Shown here piece by piece: positions 21,700 to 32,971 of a stretch of 64,000 nt of DNA. How positions within the stretch are numbered: position 1 is the first letter of the stretch; each line of letters starts with the position of its first letter. The position numbers were made by a program, and so were the translations under genes. The stretch covers positions 4,289,021 through 4,353,020 of the forward strand of contig OX335642.1 of assembly GCA_946894095.1 (NCBI GenBank), written 5' to 3'. The notes under the pieces are model-generated. The model had not been told where the DNA came from. It made no database searches and worked only from the letters and a program-made list of their open reading frames with translations. Source of the stretch: Incurvaria masculella (taxonomy: Eukaryota; Arthropoda; Insecta; Lepidoptera; Incurvariidae).

Positions 21700-22277
21700 T
21701 AAGCATGTGTATGGTCTATGGATCTCAGCATAAGAGGATAATGAAGTGATCAAGTCCCATTAAATTAAATCATTTATTTTTCGGTTTCAGTTTCTCAAAA
21801 TGAAAAAAATAAACGCTGCCTTATAGGATCACATCTTTGTACATCTGTCCTTTTTTAAAACTTGCAAATAATTCTAAACCCAAACGTGTAATTCCCGTAG
21901 ACCTAGAATCATGAAATTTGGCAAGAAACGAAAAATCCGAAAATGGAAATTTGTAGTACAACTAAGAAAAAATAAAGATTCAAGTTTCCACAACGAATCA
22001 TCTTCATACAAATTAGGATGCGATGCACTAGCATGCATAACACTATTGCTCATTCAAGCCCCTTAAATAATTCATTTGAGTTGAGGTGATGATAGCCAGC
22101 AATAACCGATTAAATAGAAAAAAATCTAGTTTCAGATCTAGAGTTTTCGATGTCTAATCAGACAAAAATTTAATTAATTAAAAAGTTCAGTTTAATAAAG
22201 CTATTTTTTGAGAATCGAGCATAATTATTGAGCCATAAATGAATAAGGGCAATTCTACTTAATCTAGCAATACTCAC
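21700..22277. other. Intron between L3 and L4
   Basis: AT-rich; no gene or clear repeat recognised beyond the hairpin at its right-gene-distal end. Confidence 0.45.
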
Positions 22278-23201
22278 ATGCTCCCACAGCGGCCCTTCTC
22301 TGCCTTCCCTCCTGTTGTCGTATGCAGCTGGACTTGGCTCTCTCATCGCATTGCGTCCACCATGTCCACTGCCTCCACTGAATCTGTCCGGTTCACAGTC
22401 ACGGCTGTACCCTCCAAAGGCACCACTATCTCGGGAGTTATTTGCATCTTTGTATCCACCTCCCCGGGACTTATACGGGCCACTGTACCCTCCCCTGCCC
22501 CGAGAGCTAGTAGGGACATTAGGACCTTTACTTCTATCGAAAGTGTCACCACTACCTCTGCCGAAACCATCATCCCTTTCACTTATATCTCTCCGTCTTT
22601 TAAAGCTGCTTCCACCAATGCTGTCATCACCACTGTAACGCTTGCCCAAGCCATGGCTTCCGTGAATCTGACCACGGTGCGGTCCAAGGCCCCCACCGCC
22701 GCCATATGTATTTCCACGGCCTCTACCGGGACCACTGAAGCCGCTAATGTCTCTCATATTATTTCGTCCTAGACCCTCCAACCCACCGCCGTCTCTTCCG
22801 CCCCGGAAGCCCCCACTGTCTCCCTCGTAGCTTCCTCCGTGACTACTTAGGCCACTGCTGTCTCTTCTATTGTTTCCTCTGTGATCCTCTAAGCCACCCC
22901 TGTCTCCCTCAAAGCTTCCTCCATGACTACTATAGTCACCGCTGTCTCTTCCATAGCTTCTTCTGTGACCCTCTAAGCCACGCCTGTCTCCCTCAAAGCT
23001 TCCTCCGCGGCCACGTGAGCCACCGCCGTCTCTTTTTCCACTGCCACCCCTTTCATGGTTTCGTCCGAGACCACGATAGCTATGCCCACCTCTTCCACTG
23101 CCTCTGTTGAGACCTTCAAAGTCATTGTTCCCGCTGTGTCCAACTGAGGCACCGTGCTCTCTTCTACCATATCCTCCATGGTCACCCGGACGGCCCTTAT
23201 C
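22278..23201 (-). CDS. Left gene exon L3: Gly/Arg-rich (RGG-like) region
   Basis: 924 nt, 308 codons, phase 0 at both ends; acceptor TATTGCAG, donor GTGAGT. Dominated by Gly, Arg, Ser and Asp in loose repeats: GGSFEGDRGGLEDHRG, RDSSGLSSHGGSYEGD, RGRGGYSGPYKSRGGG, ending RREGREGPLWEH. Such RGG/SYGQ-like tracts typically bind RNA and promote condensates; that is family knowledge applied by composition. The plus-strand Pro/Ala/Thr-rich frames over the same bases are antisense shadows of the repeats. Confidence 0.8.
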
Positions 23202-23280
23202 CTGCAATAAAAAAAAACTGACATTTAGAAGGTGGATATGGTAGCTATCCCACAAGTGATGTAGTCCAAAGTTATCGGGT

Positions 23281-24213
23281 ATATATATAAGGTGAGTTTA
23301 AAATAATCTACAAGCCTTATAGGGTTGATTCAGTATCAGATATAGAACAACTTTTGCTAAGAATGTAGGTATGTAATTTTTTTTGTTCCATTTTAATTTT
23401 TGAGAAATTTAAACAGTATGTTCTTCCCAGTATTTTAAACAACTTTTGCGAAGAAACTATGCACCTATCTGTAATGGTTTCCAAGAAAATAAATTATTAA
23501 AGTGCACTAACTCTTCAAACTGCCTATTTGAAAAATAGGTTCCGCGCCGCGCCGGCCGGCGGCGCGGAGGCGGCGCGCGCCGGCAGAGTCTATTTTACCT
23601 ACCCGAATAGTTTTGCCTCCTTCCCACGCTGACGTTCGCCGCGCCGGGCTATGAATTTGGTCGGCGCGGCTGTAATGTAGGTATGTACACAAGCATGCAT
23701 GTCCTTTTTCGCCCGATCGGCACTCGCTTCACTTAAATTCACTCACGTGTGATACTCAGGTCCGATGCGCGTCATGGACCTTGACATACTAATTGCTTTC
23801 AAAACGAAAACAAACGTCCTTCAGTGAGAGGGGCGGCGGCGGCGGCGGGGTAGATGGGGTGGCGGGGCTTCTGTCTGCGCACGCGGCGGCGGCGGCGGCG
23901 GAGAATTGTCTTGTTTCAGTGGGTCACGGACGGGTCAATGCCCCGTGGTTGACCTATATTTTTAATTAGGTAGTTGAAGAGTTAGTGCACTTTAATAAAT
24001 TATTTTCTTGGAAACCATTACAGATAGGTGCATAGTTTCTTCGCAAAAGTTGTTTAAAATACTGGGAAGAACATACTGTTTAAATTTCTCAAAAATTAAA
24101 ATGGAACAAAAAAAATTACATACCTCCATTCTTAGCAAAAGTTGTTCTATATCAGATACTGAATCAACCCTATAAGGCTTGTAGATTATTTTAAACTCAC
24201 CTTATATATAGCG
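23281..24213. mobile_element. Fold-back element with ~240-bp inverted ends and GC-rich core
   Basis: 23281-23521 is repeated in inverse at 23972-24213 with few differences (ends TATATATAAGG / CCTTATATATA; shared CAAGCCTTATAGGGTTGATT). The core, 23522-23971, is strikingly GC- and CpG-rich, with a GCGCCGGCCGGCGGCGC palindrome and two CGG runs (near 23831 and 23884), while the arms are AT-rich. No transposase. It lies in the intron between L2 and L3. Confidence 0.85.
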
Positions 24214-24446
24214 ACATGTATTAAAAGATGTGATTTTCTTCTTGAGTACTTTTTATTTAATTCCTAATTTTAATGATTATTTAATTGCTTCTTCATTCCA
24301 CTAATAAACTGGAGTAAAGAGAACCAGGTGTTTAATAAAATCGCCAGAGCAGCTCTGGCCACCTCAAAGTTCCAGGATCGTTCACCACAATGACCCACTA
24401 AATAAATTATCCTAACTTAACTCAACCTAACCCAACTAACCGAAAC

Positions 24447-24844
24447 TTAAGGGCGTGATAATGCCTGATTGTATTCAGGTTCAACAGGGCGGAGGTGAAG
24501 CCATATTTTATTGTTTTTATAACTAACTACTAATTTTGAAATATCAAAAAAAGATGAAAGATGCATTGACGGTCTAGCTATATTGAAACCTATAACGTTA
24601 CATATCTGATGCTCATATTCTGTGTTCAAACTTTTTTATGGAAGTTTCTGAATAATTGTCTAATTTGAGAACACAGAGCACTAGAGACTTAGTAGTTTTA
24701 TTGTTAAATTATAGCTAAGCCATCAGTCTACATTCACTTTTTTGACTATCCAAATTCGTTGTGGTTATTTTTAAATACAATTAAATGTTGTTTTACTTAT
24801 TTCTTTATTAAACTGTAAGCGAACGGCTCTTATCACGCCGATAA
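24447..24844. mobile_element. TTAA MITE, family GGGCGTGATAA, copy 1
   Basis: Starts TTAA-GGGCGTGATAA and ends TTATCACGCC with a decayed TTAA. Internal similarity to 61556-61940 (AAGATGAAAGATGCATTGA, CTCATATTCTGTGTTCAAAC). Non-coding. Confidence 0.8.
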
Positions 24845-24925
24845 TCTAAGTTAACAGGTTAACCTAAGGGCCGCAAATCATTTCCACAACCATTTAGAAA
24901 ACATTACATCCTTTTTTATTTATCA

Positions 24926-25100
24926 CTAGCTCAGGGTAGCGGCTCCGCTCGGGTTGATTTTGTTTTGGACATTCACTCGCACACAACCCAGTAAAATGTG
25001 GTTTAACGCTCGTGGATGTGTTCTTCAAAAGGTCCGTTTAAAAAATCTGGATGTCGACAACAGAACCACCCATCGGTAACTATAGATGTAAATCCTCCAT
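24926..25100 (-). mobile_element. Helitron 3'-end fragment (minus)
   Basis: Minus-strand end: ACCCGAGCGGAGCCG hairpin region then CTAG followed by T, the Helitron 3' signature. Truncated by the TTAA element that starts at 25101. Confidence 0.7.
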
Positions 25101-25622
25101 TTAACCCTTGAATCCGTGCGTCCCGCCGGGACGCTGTGCAAATTGGCGCAAGTCAGTACCGTCCCTCCCAGGGACGCTACGACTGCCACTAAATATAAGT
25201 TTCGCCAGGTCTTGAGGAATATTCGGAGCAGTATTCGTATTGTTTCATAGAAAAATTAGATACATGGAGGCTATTTTCCAATACTCAATCTGGCAACACG
25301 CAGTGATGAGTAGTCTATGCCATTTTTTGAAATTGACAATGCCATTTTACAATCAGATTTCAGTCTAACTTGCGCAAGTTGTACCCTTATTATTATTATT
25401 TTTTTATATGAAGTTTTGAATTTTTTTGCTGCACAAAAAAATCTGAAACTAGTATAATTAGAAGCAGCATTCATTCGCATTTCCGAAGATATATAGTTTA
25501 GCATACCTATGGTGGATATATTTCAAAAAATTATAACTTTATTGCAACATGCCAAAAACGCGAATCTCGCCTGTTGACCAGGGGTGGTCGCGGTTCCGGA
25601 ATTCTGTGGATCAGGGGGTTAA
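25101..25622. mobile_element. TTAA-flanked element, ends CCCTTGAATCC / GGATCAGGGGG
   Basis: TTAA on both sides with short imperfect inverted ends beginning CCC, as in piggyBac-type elements. About 514 bp, no transposase. It sits 77 bp 3' of the L2 donor. Confidence 0.65.
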
Positions 25623-25698
25623 GAACCTTCTTACAAATGGTGGTAACGAATGCCACCCGTGGATGTAAACCGCACAGCATAGTAGAACAGGCTCTTAC

Positions 25699-25914
25699 AG
25701 AAATATCTGGCGGGTGGTAAGGCTCAACGAACAGTGTGTAGACACCGAGTCGCGCGCCCGTCAGCGCTCGGCGCAAAGTTACCGCGTCGGCGTCGCTCGT
25801 CGTGGCCACGGTGACGCGCCGGGTGCCGGCTGTGTCTTCTTCCAGCTCGTCCAGAAGCACCCGCCCCACCGTGCATCTCCCGTGGATGTAGCCGCGGATC
25901 TCCGACACCTCGAT
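25699..25914 (-). CDS. Left gene exon L2: RRM-like half
   Basis: 216 nt, 72 codons, phase 0 at both ends; acceptor CTGCCCGTAG, donor GTAAGA. It encodes EVSEIRGYIHGRCTVGRV, LLDELEEDTAG, RRVTVATTSDADAVTLRR, LTGARLGVYTLFVEPYHPP. The second half fits strand-helix-strand of an RRM (VTVATTS, DADAVTLRRAL, VYTLFVEPY). The first half fits less well; an anticodon-binding-like fold is an alternative. Directly followed by the Gly-rich exon, a usual RRM-RGG order. The open frame running on past the donor to 25531 is intron. Confidence 0.62.
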
Positions 25915-26731
25915 CTACGGGCAGGCCGAAAGATCAACACGGCTGCGGAGACAGCGCGCAGGGTAAAACCACGGCAATAATGACTGCGAGTTACTCACGT
26001 CTGGAGGGAGACCACGCAACATTAGCATCATCTCGAAGGAACTACTACGATGGGAGGATTGAACAAATAACCCAATGAAGAAATGAACAGCGATCCGTCC
26101 TGGATCCCCCTTTTCACGATGCGGTCACAGAACTTATAGCAAAACAATAAACGCGGTTTTCTGCAGATATTATAATCTGTGGTTATCTAATTTCTCTGTG
26201 GCGCTTATATGGCTGTGATCGGGCAAAGTGCTCCGCAAAAAATAAAATATAGGTGCTCCGAGCCATTTGTTGCAAGTAGCAACAATATACACTGTATTCT
26301 CATTAAATTGATCGCTGATGTTAACCGCCAATAGGGAAAATATTTACAGCGTGCTGCACAAAATCTTTAGGAAATTAAAATTACTATTTTAAGTAAATAA
26401 TATTATTCCAAATAAAACTAAATTAAATCTTTCATCGTTTTAATAAAAAAAAATGGGGTGGCAGAAGTCGGGTTACTAACGCTAGTTTTGTTTTCTTGAA
26501 TTCTATGAAGAAAACGCCTACAATTGTGCGCACACGTTATAACATATAGGTACAACTAATTATAATTTTTATTCGTATTTATTTCATAGCACTCAGAACA
26601 AAAAAGCCTGACATGCAGACCGTCGGCGAGCGATCCTAATGATGACTTAAAAAGTAACAACATACTCATGGCGGTTAAACCATAATTCGGTTAAACCACA
26701 AACATATCTTTACAAAATAATAATTACTTAC
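25915..26731. other. Presumed first intron of left gene, with a segment repeated at 39.44-39.84 kb
   Basis: From about 26370 to 26730 this resembles 39440-39840 (shared GCTAGTTTTGTTTTCTTGAA and AAACCACAAACATAT). No ORF. It may be promoter-proximal sequence duplicated with the genes, or a dispersed repeat. Confidence 0.4.
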
Positions 26732-26758
26732 CTCAATAAATCTGCAAGGGGTGTTCAT
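26732..26758 (-). CDS. Possible first coding exon L1 (9 codons)
   Basis: The minus strand reads ATG then NTPCRFIE, followed at once by a consensus donor GAG/GTAAGTAA in phase 0, matching L2. Joined to L2 it gives FIEIEVSEIRGYI. Against it: the exon is tiny, and it lies at the edge of a Helitron-like insertion that the paralogous segment at 39.8 kb lacks. An upstream promoter is not evident. Confidence 0.25.
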
Positions 26759-26759
26759 G

Positions 26760-27740
26760 GAGTAAGTTGCTTTGTTTTCTAAGATACTTCGTTTGTTGAC
26801 TTAATGTATGATACTAAAACTAAATTGATAATTTTTTGAAATCAGTTCTTTGTGTATGTATGTATGTTCCTCCATAACTCTTAAACCGATTATCCGAATT
26901 AGATGAAACTTAGTACACGTACATTTAACTACCCGCGAATCAGGATAGGCTAAATGTAATTCAGTTCCGCTTACGCTAAGATGTGGCTGTCATACAAACT
27001 GCAATGCTCTGCACGGCTCGGTGGGAGGGCGGCGGCTGGAGGGGGAGGGGCGGAGGCGCTTACTTTTACTAATTATACCGAAGCACGGCTTGGTATTTCC
27101 CGCAACTTTAGGATTACATAGCATCACGCTCAATCGCCAGAGGTGCGACCAATAGAATAAAATACTTATTACATGAGAACCAATTACTGGATTTAGATGC
27201 GGATTGTACCTACGTCTAGCCTGATTCTACTCAAAACTTATAGGCTACATAATATAACGCTTCATTACCAGAGGGTTCACCCCTCTGGTGTTAAATTCTT
27301 ATAACTTGCGAACCACTTACCCGATTTATATGCGATTTTATCAACGTATAGCATCTCTGGGAGCAGTCAGGTTCGGGATGGGTTACCGTTTTCGATGTTG
27401 AGGCTGGCTGTGGGTTGGAGTCCACGCAAAACTTACCTACATTACACGTTACTTACTTAACTACAAGGTTAGCAATGTAGCAGTGAAAGTGCCTAAAGGT
27501 TCTGGCGGCATATGGTTTTTTTTTAATTGCCACCAAATGCCAACGAAGCTCTAAATGGGAATTATTGGATGTTTCTCATTAAACCATGCTATTTCGGCTC
27601 AAATGATCTTGATTAAATTTGGTAGATGGATAGATTGTCTTGGACCAGTTTGACCCTATTTTGGTCCAGCCATGTGAACTACTTTTTGTTCATGAAACAT
27701 AGCCGACACTAACCCGAGCGGGGCCGGGTACCGCATCTAG
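26760..27740 (+). mobile_element. Helitron, 5' limit unclear
   Basis: Ends in ACCCGAGCGGGGCCGGGT-ACCGCATCTAG followed by T. Internal blocks (AACTACCCGCGAATCAGGAT, CAGTTCCGCTTACGCTAAGA) match the Helitron at 58962-60088. Non-autonomous: no Rep/helicase frame. The paralogous segment at 39.84 kb lacks it, so this is an insertion. Confidence 0.75.
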
Positions 27741-28351
27741 TTAAAAATAAAAAATACCCTCAGCCTAAAATAAATAATCAGTGGGTAACTTGCATCGTTA
27801 TAATGGCAACATATCTTCGTAGCCACGAAGCCGCGCTTTTTATATTATTATTATTATTATATAAAATATTATATAATACTATTATATACTACTATACTAA
27901 TATACTATAATAATTAATTAATTATTATAAAAAGCAGGGCACTCAACAAGATCGATATGGACTAAGAGACAGAAGAAAATTTAACAAACCAGATTGTCAT
28001 TGAGGAAAAAGGACAATGAGTATATGTCCTTACCACGGTGGATAGAGATAGAGAGGAGATGGTTTAAGCAAACTGGGTCTGTGTCCACCAAGTGGGTCGC
28101 TACGTCACAGCCCACGTGATAAAGAAGGCGTGGCTTAGCGACATTCGCGACATGGCGCTGGCGGTGTTAGGTTGTGGGACCACGGAATATTGAGGCCTCC
28201 TCAATATTCCGTGTGTGGGACAATATTATGGTTTGCGGCGCAATTTTCGGCGAACAGTCGATTACATGATGAGATTTTGTGTAAAATGTTGCAAACATTA
28301 CACAGGACAATATAAACTAAAGTTTGTAGGTGGAATTACGTTTTATTTGTC
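27741..28351. other. Intergenic sequence
   Basis: Contains an AT-only palindromic tract (about 27844-27925) and a 15-bp perfect hairpin CACGGAATATTGAGG/complement at 28181-28213. No gene recognised. Confidence 0.5.
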
Positions 28352-31300
28352 ATAGACCAAGCTCCCATTGCATAAAATCTTACCTCACTCGATTTCTCTA
28401 CAGACGTGTATTGCAGTGAAAGAAAACACTTGGAAACATCGGTTCATAACAGGTTGCCATTCCGTAACCTGGTAAAACCATGTTTTTTTTCGGGTTTAAA
28501 ACCTCTATTTTGACCCAAAATTATCTCATAAGATTTCACATAGAAAAGTATATGCAGTGAAAGATATGCCTTAGGAGATGAGAACCCGCACAGGTTGCCT
28601 CCCCCCACCCTGGAAGGTTCCATGGTCAGCCAAGTTTAATGAGGCCAAAAAATGGGGTCATTTACCTCATTTGATTTCTCGAAGAAATTTGTGCAGAACG
28701 ATAGCTCGAAATGTGCCATTGATAAAAATATAAGGTCGCCTGTCATCAGCCTGGTAAAACCCTGTTGTCAGCCGCCTCAAAGGAAACGAAGAAAAATCTT
28801 CGGTTTGAGAAAATCTCATGTAGGTAGTCGCTAAATTCAGGGGGGCGATAAGTCCCAATCATGGTATCAAGATAAAATCCATACCCTGACATTCCTGCGC
28901 CTCGTTTATTTTGGCAAAAAAGGGTACAGGGGTCGACTATGGACTTATTAGTTTTTTGTATTCAATAATGAAAAAAATCATGTTATCGTTTAGAATAGAC
29001 GTAAAATGAGTACCACCAACCATGACATAAGTCGAAACCTATACGCACTGACATTTGCACACATTATATGTTTTGAAATAATGAGGGTAAAATAGTCAAA
29101 TGTTTGTCTTTCCATTTGCACAGATGTATGATGCCGTTTAGATTCGTGCTCTATGTAATGACATTTTAGATCTTCTTGTTTATTGAAACAGTAGAGTAAA
29201 TGAGTAAATTGTGTCAATTGGTTGTTATCCTGCCTGTTTGCATGTATAGGTATAAAGAAAAACGTACCCTGCCGCGGAGATGCATCAAGGTATGACGAGT
29301 GCCAGTCGTGATTTTAAGTCAAATGAATCGCACTGATGTAGTGACAGCCATACATATATATTTTACTTTACTTTAATTTACTTGACTAGTCTGGTTGTTT
29401 GATTTTAAGTAAATATTCATAATGCCGCTCAGTTTCTAAGTATTAGGAGTGCTATTCGTGATATAACGTAAAAACCCACACTCTGGAATATAATATTCTC
29501 AAACAGTTAGTAAGTGACCTTAGTCCGTGGTCCTTAGAAAAGTTTATGTAAATATGGATTAGAGAAGCAATGTTTGCTGGGGGTTTTCACTTCAGGTGAC
29601 CAGCCAGTTGAGCCAGTTGATCCAGCCAACCAAAACCAGTGCTATACACTACTGTTGTTCGATTTATGTTTTTGTTGTAATTTTTTTATTTAATAAACAA
29701 ATTTTATTTCTTTCTTTCTTTATCACGCCATTAAAAGATGAATCTATTCGTCATCAGTTGAATCTAGACTACCATCTGATTAAGTTTTTCTTACTATTAT
29801 ATATTTAATACTAAAATTAATGGTATCACCTGCTATCATATGTCGTACACAAACATAAAATTCCTATGGACCATTCAGCGAGGCGAAAACGGCTCACGTT
29901 CTAATTAACTATATTAAATGCCTTCGCTTTTTCTTTGTCTTTTAAGGCAGATGTGTAGGCACAATCAGTGTAAACCTGCTGAGCTGCATAATACATTTCC
30001 TAGCTAGCGAGCTTACTCTATGCAGTTATAAGCCAAATGGCGATGGTCACTGTAAATCCATATTTCGAACAATTCGAGAGTACGTGTAAATTCCCAAGTA
30101 TAAATATCAAAATTTCGGTATCGAAACAATGAATTAGTTAGTGTCTTAGAATAAAGCTGGACTTTAATTAAATTTCTCCAAATCTAAACTCATCCAGAAA
30201 CCACTGGCTAAGCTAAACATACCAGACCAGATGCTCTATTTCGAATCCAAACTCGAGGATGCTTAGCGCCACGTGATGAGGATGCCGACATCGACAAGGC
30301 ATATACGAGTTTCGTATCCTCACTAACGGACACTGCAGAAAAGCACTTCTGCAAAAGTTGACATGCAGACCGCAGTAAGTTATCAGCAGAGACGTTGAGG
30401 CTCCTGGAAACACGACGAAATATGAAACCGGGATATCCGCAGTAGTGTCTCGTGCACAAAAACCTCAACAAGACCATCAGTAAGTCAATTCGCCGTGATA
30501 TTCGCCGAGAGAATATGAAGTTGGTTGGTGGTTGAGCGCATTATATCAGAAAATCGAGGCAGTTAAGTGTTTGCCTGTTCCTTTTCTACCGGCGCAAACA
30601 AATTTCAAAAATCGAGCGAGCGAATGGGGTTGTCACTGCAAGAAATCCGGATATACTTCAGGCAATGGAAGAATTTTATGTCGAATTGTACTCCGCAGCA
30701 ATTCCTACCCCGAGCCCAAGCGAACCAGTCGAATCTGATAGGCGTGCGCCGCCGGAGCTTAGTGTCTATGAGATAAACGCTGCCTCTCGGAAAGTCAGCC
30801 TCTTGGTCGGCTGACAGAAAGGCTGGATTGGTACCAGCCTCATGAGCCAGCTAGGTTTAGAAAAGGATACGGCACAATGGATCATAGATTTACTGTGAGA
30901 CAAAAGGTGCTGAAGTGCGAGGAGTACAACAAGCCGCTCTTCCTAGACTTCGTGGACTACGAGAAGGCTTTCGACTCAGTTGAAAACTCCCTCCTGAGGT
31001 GCAGAATCGCTACATCGAGGTATCGTAAATCTGTATCGGTCCGCGAAGATTACTGTGCGGCTCTATGAAAATATCCAATCCATCCACCTTGGTAAAGGCG
31101 TAAGGGGTATGTGATCTCACCCAAGCTCTTCGCCAACGCATTGGAAGATTTGTTCAAGACGCTTGAATGGGACAACATGGGTATCAACGTTAATGGAGAT
31201 TTTCTCACTCATCTTCGCTTCGCCGATGACTTTGTTCTTCTGTCGAATTCCCGAGTTCAGTTTCAGACCAGGCTGTAAGACCTTTATAAAGCATTGGTAA

Positions 31301-31848
31301 AGGTAGGTTTGAAGATGAACCGGGACAAAACAAAGGTCATGGCGACCGAGGGCATGACAGAAGGACAAATCGTTATCGACAGAGAAGTGATCGAACAGGT
31401 TAAAGAGTACGTATATATCGGTCAAATTCTGCGGCTTGGTTGACAAGAACTGACTAAGGAGTTTGAGAGACGGATTCAACTGTGTTGGACTTGCCTTCGA
31501 AAAGCTTAAAATTCCCTCTGAGATCTGACCTTCCACAACATTTAAAGACCCGAATATATGACGAGTGTGTCCACCCGGTTATGACGTACGGGTATGAAAC
31601 GTCGACTCTGACGGTCGCCGTTGTCCAAAGGTTGAAAGTTGCCCAGCGAGCAATGGAGCGAACCATGCTGGGAATATCGCTACGGGTTATGGTGCAATCC
31701 GCCGACGTACCAAAGTAGTCAATATTGGACACCGCGTGGATAAATGGCAGTGTGGGCTGGTCACATTAGCCGAAGAGATGAAGACCGTTGGAGTAACCGC
31801 GTCCTACACTGGCGGCCGTGGAAAGAAAAGCGGAGTGTGGGAAGTCTT
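28352..31848 (+). mobile_element. Palindrome left arm: RTE-like retroelement (plus) and flanks
   Basis: 28352-31481 recurs in reverse complement at 35362-38490, and the match continues to about 31640 into 31855-32005. From about 30.5 kb it codes plus-strand RTE-type reverse transcriptase with many frameshifts: LFLDFVDYEKAFDSV, then LRFADDFVLLSNSRVQ (FADD catalytic motif) and YDECVHPVMTYGYET, ending at a KWQCG-type C-terminus near 31848. The first ~2 kb is non-coding. Dead. Confidence 0.85.
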
Positions 31849-31855
31849 TCAACCT
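30877..31855 (+). pseudogene. RTE-like reverse transcriptase, broken
   Basis: Frames with AFDS, FADD and the RTE C-terminal TRIYDECVHPVMTYG are spread over at least three frames with stops between (after RLGQ and others). Stretches upstream (30.53-30.78 kb) hold further fragments. No functional enzyme is possible. Confidence 0.85.
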
Positions 31856-32897
31856 TTTGACAACGGCGACCGTCAGAGTCCACGTTTCACACCCGTACGT
31901 CATTATCAGAAGGACACACTGGTCATATATTCGGGTCTTTAAATTTTGTGGAAGGTCAGATCTCAGAGCGAATTTTAAGCTTTCCGAAGGCAAGCCCAAC
32001 CCAGTTGATGATAATAAGATTAATATGGCCTGGAATATTATTAAAGAAGAAACTGGCAAATCTATTTCTTATAATGCTCAAATTGAATTAAAAATAGATG
32101 ACATATTAATTAACGATGGTAAAAATATTTCCGAACATATGAATAAATATTTTGCTTCGATAGCTGCCAAATCTACAGAGAACTTAAAAACTAATATTGA
32201 AATGTCTCACGGATACATTGCAAAATATATGCCTCGTGTTACTAACCCAATATTTTTTTATAATACGACTTACACAGAGGTGAAACAAATAATCCAAAAA
32301 CTGAAGCCCAAAAAATCTCAAGATCTATGGAACATCTCGCCATATTTACTGAAATCATTACAGAGTGTAGTACATCCATTGACAAATATTATTAATGATT
32401 GTATTAAAACTGGAATTTTCCCTGATAGCCTCAAAATTGCTAAAGTTTTACCATTGTTCAAAAAAGGTTGCCACACTAAAGTGGAAAACTATCGACCAGT
32501 TTCTATTCTACCAGTAATAAGCAAGATTTTTGAAAAGGTTATAGAAACACGCCTAGTCGATTTTTTTGAAAAAAATAACCTTCTAAATTATAGGCAGTAC
32601 GGATTTCGCAAGAAAAAGTCAACAGGTGATGCCATAGCAGCTGTACTGAAATCAATTCTTATGTCATTGGACAGTAGTAAGCATACATATGGAATCTTCT
32701 GTGATTTATCAAAGGCTTTTGATTGTGTAGATCATGAAATTCTCTTAATGAAATTAGACCATTATGGTGTTAGGAACAAAGAGCTACAATTATGTAAATC
32801 ATATTTGGAAAATAGAAAACAGACGGAATATCGCTACGGGTTATGGTGCAATCCGCCGACGTACCAAAGTAGTCAATATTGGACACCGCGTGGATAA
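31818..32897 (+). pseudogene. Truncated duplicate of the LINE RT frame
   Basis: Identical to the start of the frame at 32972 through SYLENRKQT, then runs into the repeated RTE end and stops. It lacks the FADD region. Confidence 0.85.
31855..32005 (-). mobile_element. Inner part of palindrome right arm (RTE, minus)
   Basis: The minus strand reads LPSESLKFALRSDLP and TRIYDQCVLLIMTYGCE, continuing the right-arm RTE copy that is interrupted at 35362 by the Jockey-like insertion. Repeated at about 33009-33159 by the tandem duplication. Confidence 0.8.
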
Positions 32898-32971
32898 ATG
32901 GCAGTGTGGGCTGGTCACATTAGCCGAAGAGATGAAGACCGTTGGAGTAACCGCGTCCTACACTGGCGGCC

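Noticed and set aside
22278..22772. Plus-strand Pro/Thr/Ala-rich ORF opposite exon L3
   Set aside because: Mirror of Gly-rich repeats; the minus frame has consensus splice sites and correct phases.
25531..25698. Extension of exon L2 by the open frame to 25531
   Set aside because: A strong donor (TCT/GTAAGAG) lies at 25699 in the phase needed for L3, and the extension runs into a TTAA-flanked element.
25699..25914. Assignment of the left gene to the NCOA5/anticodon-binding family
   Set aside because: The strand-helix-strand pattern and Arg-rich context are compatible, but no diagnostic residues match; an RRM-like reading fits at least as well.
28181..28213. Transcription terminator hairpin
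   Set aside because: A 15-bp perfect hairpin, but intrinsic terminators are not expected in an animal genome and no T-run follows.
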